This document shows, in pieces, positions 14,944-18,414 of a DNA stretch of 18,414 nucleotides (within the stretch, counting starts at the first letter, position 1; the number at the start of each line of letters is the position of its first letter). This stretch comes from JAIXWP01 sp943372555 (GTDB taxonomy: Bacteria; Bacteroidota; Bacteroidia; Flavobacteriales_D; Sanyastnellaceae). Where the stretch lies: contig CALRZB010000023.1 of NCBI GenBank assembly GCA_943372555.1, positions 1 to 18,414 on the forward strand, read 5' to 3'. Both the position numbers and the translations under genes were made by a program. The notes under the pieces were generated by a model that was not told where the DNA came from, did no database searches, and saw only the letters and a list, made by a program, of their open reading frames with translations.

Positions 14944-16303
14944 ACGCAATACCATCTATCACATCGTACTTTGTTACGATGTGGTATTTGCCGTTTTGCA
15001 TTTTCACCAGAACAGCTGGAGTGTCTCTATTAATAAGCTTCGAAAGTGAATTAATATCTGCACTTTCCTCTACTATTGGAAACGGAGCACCCATTACATC
15101 TTCGATCTTTTTATCTAGCAATCTAGGGTCTTCTACCAACACCTGGAAAACCTTGCTTTCATCAATAGAACCAGCAAACTGACCGTCCTTAATTACAGGA
15201 ATCTGCGTGATGTTGAACTTCTTCATTTTTGCAACTGCGTGTCCAACAAGCTCTCCAGAACCGATAGTTACCAGAGGTTTGTCTGCATGATCAGCGATTA
15301 AATCTTTTGCTGTTTTCTTTTCAACTTCTAGAAAACCACGATCTCGCATCCATTCATCGTTGAACATTTTTCCAAGATAACGTGTCCCATGATCATGGAA
15401 AATCACAACGACTACATCTCCTTCTTTAAACATGTCTTTCATTTGAAGGAGACCTGCAATAGCACTACCTGCGCTATTTCCAACAAAAATTGCTTCATCA
15501 CGCGCGATCGCTCTTGTGTAAATGGCAGCGTCTTTATCGGTTACCTTTTCAAAGTGATCTATCAAACTAAAATCAACGTTCTGAGGTAGAAAATCTTCTC
15601 CGATTCCTTCTGTGATGTATGGATAAATTTCATTTTTATCAAAATCACCTGTCTCTTTATACTTCTTGAAAACACTACCATACGTGTCAATTCCCAAGAT
15701 TTTTACGTTGGGATTTTTTTCTTTCAAATAACGTGCAGTGCCACTAATAGTTCCCCCTGTTCCTACACCCACCACAAGGTGAGTAATCTTTCCGTCCGTT
15801 TGCTCCCAAATCTCTGGACCCGTTGTTTCATAATGCGCTTGAGCATTACTTGGATTATCGTACTGATTCGGTTTCCAACTATTTGGAACTTCCTTTTCTA
15901 AGCGAGATGAGACACTATAGTATGAACGTGGATCCTCTGGATCAACGTTGGTTGGACAAACGATTACTTCTGCGCCGAATGCACGAAGCGCATCAAACTT
16001 TTCTTTTGACTGTTTATCTGTCGAAGTAAAAATACACTTGTAACCTTTTATTACCGCTGCAATTGCGAGCCCCATACCGGTATTTCCGCTGGTACCTTCA
16101 ATGATTGTTGCGCCAGGTTTCAATCGACCATCTTTCTCAGCATCCTCAATCATCTTCAACGCCATTCTATCTTTAATGGAATTACCAGGATTGAAAGTTT
16201 CAACCTTAGCCAATACCAAAGCAGGAATGTCTTTGGTAATTTTATTGAGCTTTACCATTGGCGTATTTCCAATGGTTTCAAGAATATTTTGAGCGTATTT
16301 CAT
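14942..16303 (-). CDS. Cystathionine beta-synthase (PLP domain plus CBS-domain pair)
   Basis: The predicted reaction is condensation of serine (or an activated serine) with homocysteine to cystathionine, the first step of reverse transsulfuration; this family can also release H2S. The 453-residue protein has a fold-type II PLP domain (about 1-325) with the PLP lysine K44 in NPGNSIKDR, TSGNTG (71-76), and GTGGT (181-185). EGIGEDFLP (232-240) and DHGTRYLGKMFNDEWM point to cystathionine beta-synthase rather than plain cysteine synthase. A CBS-domain pair (about 330-453) is a likely nucleotide-sensing module. The N-terminal heme domain of the human enzyme is absent. The start is the ATG at 16303. 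It lies 37 bp after the permease on the same strand, with its own promoter box between. Confidence 0.9.
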   Translation of the reverse strand: MKYAQNILETIGNTPMVKLNKITKDIPALVLAKVETFNPGNSIKDRMALKMIEDAEKDGRLKPGATIIEGTSGNTGMGLAIAAVIKGYKCIFTSTDKQSKEKFDALRAFGAEVIVCPTNVDPEDPRSYYSVSSRLEKEVPNSWKPNQYDNPSNAQAHYETTGPEIWEQTDGKITHLVVGVGTGGTISGTARYLKEKNPNVKILGIDTYGSVFKKYKETGDFDKNEIYPYITEGIGEDFLPQNVDFSLIDHFEKVTDKDAAIYTRAIARDEAIFVGNSAGSAIAGLLQMKDMFKEGDVVVVIFHDHGTRYLGKMFNDEWMRDRGFLEVEKKTAKDLIADHADKPLVTIGSGELVGHAVAKMKKFNITQIPVIKDGQFAGSIDESKVFQVLVEDPRLLDKKIEDVMGAPFPIVEESADINSLSKLINRDTPAVLVKMQNGKYHIVTKYDVIDGIA

Positions 16304-16320
16304 TTCTGAAGTTTATAATT

Positions 16321-16349
16321 CAAAGGTAAGAACTCTGATTCTAGTTAAA
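16321..16349 (-). promoter_or_regulatory. Candidate promoter of cystathionine beta-synthase
   Basis: On the minus strand TTTA (16346-16349), 17 nt, then TACCTTTG (16321-16328) fit the consensus with one mismatch. The -33 element overlaps the last codons of the permease gene. The predicted leader is about 12-15 nt. Confidence 0.5.
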
Positions 16350-17858
16350 TTTTATTGAGCGAATTGGAGAAATACGGGTAACATATTTCGCAGGAAGTAG
16401 CATTGCAAAAAGACAAATACCTATTGTAAATAAATCCAATATCAAGAAAAGTCCCCATTCCAAACTAATTGGAACGGTGCTCACATAATAGTTTTCAGGA
16501 TTAAGGGGAATAAAGTGGAACTTCCATTGAAGCGCTGCGATTCCAACTCCAACGACATTTCCCCATAGAATTCCTCGACCAACGATGAAGGCCGAGTTAT
16601 ACAAGAAGATACGAACGATAGGGCTATCCGTGCTTCCAAGAGCTTTTAAAGTTCCAATCAACTGTTGTCTTTCCAAAATAATAATCAATAAAGCCGACGT
16701 CATATTAACTATGGAAATCACAATCATCAGCACAATAATGATGATGACATTGATATCAAGCATTGCGAGCCAAGAAAAAATCTCAGGGCTTCGATCCGTG
16801 ACTTTGTGTGTTTGAAGATCGTATGGTAATGATTTGAATATCGCATCATCAGCTTCGATTAGTTTATCATAATCATTAATCAAAACTTCATATCCTCCTA
16901 TGTAGTTTTGTTGACTTCCACCACTAGTGCGTGTAGTGATTTTATATGGTCGACAAGGATCCACACTCGAGTCATCGTAAAAATCAATTGTTGCGAATGC
17001 TGTATCGGACTCTGTTCCTGCCAAATCGCGCACTACTGCATAAAATGAAGTATCTTTTGTGGTATAAATGAACTGCGGACCTTCACCCTGCCATGATGGA
17101 TTGCTCCAACTGTATCTAAAGTTTCCGTCACCACCGAAAGCCATCGCACCAGCTGTAATCATTCCATTTTGGCAAACAGTATCCACCAACATTTGCGCTT
17201 GAATACCCCAGCCGCTCAGCTTCTGAACATGAGATATATCTGTGAAAACATATTGTGAATCGTAATCCTCTAAACCCGTTTCATACAGCGCTACAATGGT
17301 GAAATTCTTTTGGCGTGCATCATCTTGATTATTTACAAAATAGACACTCACTTTATCATTTAGCTTCAGTTGAAGTCTATTCGCAATCAACTTTGAAATA
17401 ATAATCTTTTCAGTCTCTGCGCTATCAGGCGACCAACGTTCACCTTCTTTTATAACAGACTCCAAAAATTTCCAGTCATAATCGGCATCAACACCTTTGA
17501 TTACCACTCCTTGAAGCCCTTGTTTGGATTCAATAATTCCAGGTTTGCTTGCGAAAACCTGCACATGCGTGACATCAGGAAGCTTCTTTAAATCCTCATA
17601 TACTTCTTGACTAAAAAGTAGTCGTTGTGAGTCTCGGCCAATATTGTCTCGATTTGAAACAACTTGAAAATGGGAGCCAAAACCGACGACCATGCCTTTC
17701 ACCTCTTTCTGAAAACCCTTAACAATAGAAACTGACAGCATCATCAGAGCGACACCTACAGCGATACCTATTGTTGCAATTCGCACAATGGGCCTCGAGA
17801 TGTGCTTCTCGTCATCCGAACGAAGCATCCTCTGTGATATGTATGATGAGAACTTCAA
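16341..17858 (-). CDS. FtsX/LolC-LolE-type ABC permease with a PKD/Ig-like periplasmic insert
   Basis: It is an inner-membrane permease of the MacB/FtsX/LolC superfamily, by layout closest to LolC/LolE, which extract lipoproteins for delivery to the outer membrane. Four membrane spans are visible: one near 24-48, then three near 367-397, 418-445 and 467-492. The large periplasmic domain lies between the first two spans. At 505 residues it is about 100 longer than LolC, because about 218-319 (16902-17207) insert a beta-rich module (FRYSWSNPS...GTESDTAFATIDF) flanked by C229 and C302. The start is a TTG at 17858. It is chosen because the conserved N-terminus KFSSYISQRMLRS precedes the first ATG (residue 11) and no upstream ATG is in frame. 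No ATPase partner lies in the window, as is common for split Lol genes. Confidence 0.87.
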   Translation of the reverse strand: MKFSSYISQRMLRSDDEKHISRPIVRIATIGIAVGVALMMLSVSIVKGFQKEVKGMVVGFGSHFQVVSNRDNIGRDSQRLLFSQEVYEDLKKLPDVTHVQVFASKPGIIESKQGLQGVVIKGVDADYDWKFLESVIKEGERWSPDSAETEKIIISKLIANRLQLKLNDKVSVYFVNNQDDARQKNFTIVALYETGLEDYDSQYVFTDISHVQKLSGWGIQAQMLVDTVCQNGMITAGAMAFGGDGNFRYSWSNPSWQGEGPQFIYTTKDTSFYAVVRDLAGTESDTAFATIDFYDDSSVDPCRPYKITTRTSGGSQQNYIGGYEVLINDYDKLIEADDAIFKSLPYDLQTHKVTDRSPEIFSWLAMLDINVIIIIVLMIVISIVNMTSALLIIILERQQLIGTLKALGSTDSPIVRIFLYNSAFIVGRGILWGNVVGVGIAALQWKFHFIPLNPENYYVSTVPISLEWGLFLILDLFTIGICLFAMLLPAKYVTRISPIRSIKFN

Positions 17859-17899
17859 ATTAAAAGCTTTGAGTTCGTAAAAGTAGTCAGGCGCAATAA

Positions 17900-17927
17900 T
17901 TGATTGCAGGAATATTATTCATTTTTG
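17900..17927 (+). promoter_or_regulatory. Candidate promoter of the NamZ-like gene
   Basis: TTG (17900-17902), 17 nt, and CATTTTTG (17920-17927) match the -33/-7 consensus with one change in the -7 box. The box ends 4 nt before the ATG at 17932. Confidence 0.4.
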
Positions 17928-17931
17928 TAGT

Positions 17932-18414
17932 ATGAAGTTCCTTTTTGTCCTTACCGTATTGATTGCATGTTCCAGCGCTGCCCTTCAAGGAGACGTTGTT
18001 AGCACCCAATTACCTGAGAATACTCGCGTCGCAACAGGTGCTAGCAGGCTCGATGTTTACCTTCCACTCCTCCAAGGCAAGAGAGTAGCTATCGTAGCAA
18101 ATGCCACTTCTACTGTCGGAAAAAACCACCTTGTTGATACTCTGTTAGCCTTAAAAGTAAATGTTGTTAAAGTTTTTGCACCCGAACATGGATTTAGAGG
18201 GGATCACGGGGCAGGCGATAAAGTAGCAGATAGCAAGGACAAAAAAACAGGCTTGCCTCTAATATCTCTTTATGGGAAAAACAAAAAGCCTTCACCAGAA
18301 ATGGTTTCCGACATCGACATCATCGTGTTTGATATTCAAGATGTTGGCGCTCGTTTTTACACTTACATCAGCACGATGCATTATGTGATGGAAACGGCTG
18401 CAGAGACCAATAAA
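17932..18414 (+). CDS. NamZ-like exo-beta-N-acetylmuramidase (DUF1343), N-terminal part
   Basis: These are the first 161 codons of a DUF1343-family protein, the family of Bacillus NamZ, which removes N-acetylmuramic acid from the ends of peptidoglycan fragments. A hydrophobic N-terminus ends in LIAC (10-13), so it is probably a lipoprotein; otherwise it is a cleaved secreted protein. Family features are GKRVAIVANATS (49-60), APEHGFRGDHGAG (83-95) with the conserved Glu85, LPLISLYG (108-115) and IVFDIQDVGARFYTY (131-145). The rest of the gene lies beyond the window. It is divergent from the permease across 73 bp. Like the LysM lipoprotein, it acts on the cell wall, but the two are not linked by position. 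Confidence 0.9.
   Translation, partial: MKFLFVLTVLIACSSAALQGDVVSTQLPENTRVATGASRLDVYLPLLQGKRVAIVANATSTVGKNHLVDTLLALKVNVVKVFAPEHGFRGDHGAGDKVADSKDKKTGLPLISLYGKNKKPSPEMVSDIDIIVFDIQDVGARFYTYISTMHYVMETAAETNK

Noticed and set aside
1..18414. CRISPR arrays, insertion sequences, prophage, toxin-antitoxin or defence genes
   Set aside because: No regularly spaced repeats, transposase, integrase, phage or nuclease/toxin proteins were found among the readable genes.

Overview
The window reads as a stretch of Bacteroidota chromosome, most likely order Flavobacteriales. The signs are low G+C, no Shine-Dalgarno sequences ahead of clear starts, repeated matches to the Bacteroidota primary-sigma promoter (-33 TTTG, -7 TAnnTTTG), a guaA followed by a three-LysM/PBP1-fold lipoprotein, and a persulfide dioxygenase with two rhodanese units. 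This assignment is inference from gene content; no rRNA is present to confirm it.

Layout. Positions 1-1199 (-) hold the N-terminal two-fifths of ClpB. Next come shikimate kinase (+), a PyrR-like phosphoribosyltransferase (-) whose end overlaps it by 16 bp, and an RlmD/RumA-type rRNA uracil methyltransferase (-). A 57-bp divergent region separates the last of these from an SLC13/DASS anion transporter (+), which converges on a CstB-like persulfide dioxygenase/rhodanese (-). A tRNA operon on the minus strand (Ser-GCU, Pro-UGG, Arg-UCU) follows, with its own promoter and terminator. Then come Maf (-), divergent from guaA (+), and the LysM/PBP1 lipoprotein that follows guaA by 4 bp. A strong two-way terminator separates that pair from NADP-isocitrate dehydrogenase (-). 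Ndk (-) is next, then a 535-bp gap holding a candidate structured RNA, then ornithine aminotransferase (+). Ornithine aminotransferase converges on cystathionine beta-synthase (-), which lies downstream of a LolC/E-type permease (-). The window closes with the start of a NamZ/DUF1343 muramidase (+).

The genes are mostly independent housekeeping functions: protein quality control, the shikimate pathway, rRNA modification, GMP synthesis, the TCA cycle, nucleotide balancing, amino-acid metabolism, and envelope biogenesis and turnover. I see no CRISPR array, insertion sequence, phage gene, toxin-antitoxin or defence system.

Four observations deserve a second look. The LolC/E-type permease carries a roughly 100-residue PKD/Ig-like insert bracketed by two cysteines. 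A three-way-junction RNA candidate lies between ndk and the aminotransferase. The RlmD-like methyltransferase has lost all four iron-sulfur cysteines but kept its catalytic residues. Six genes have a -7-type box placed 4-5 nt before the start codon, which predicts leaderless mRNAs.
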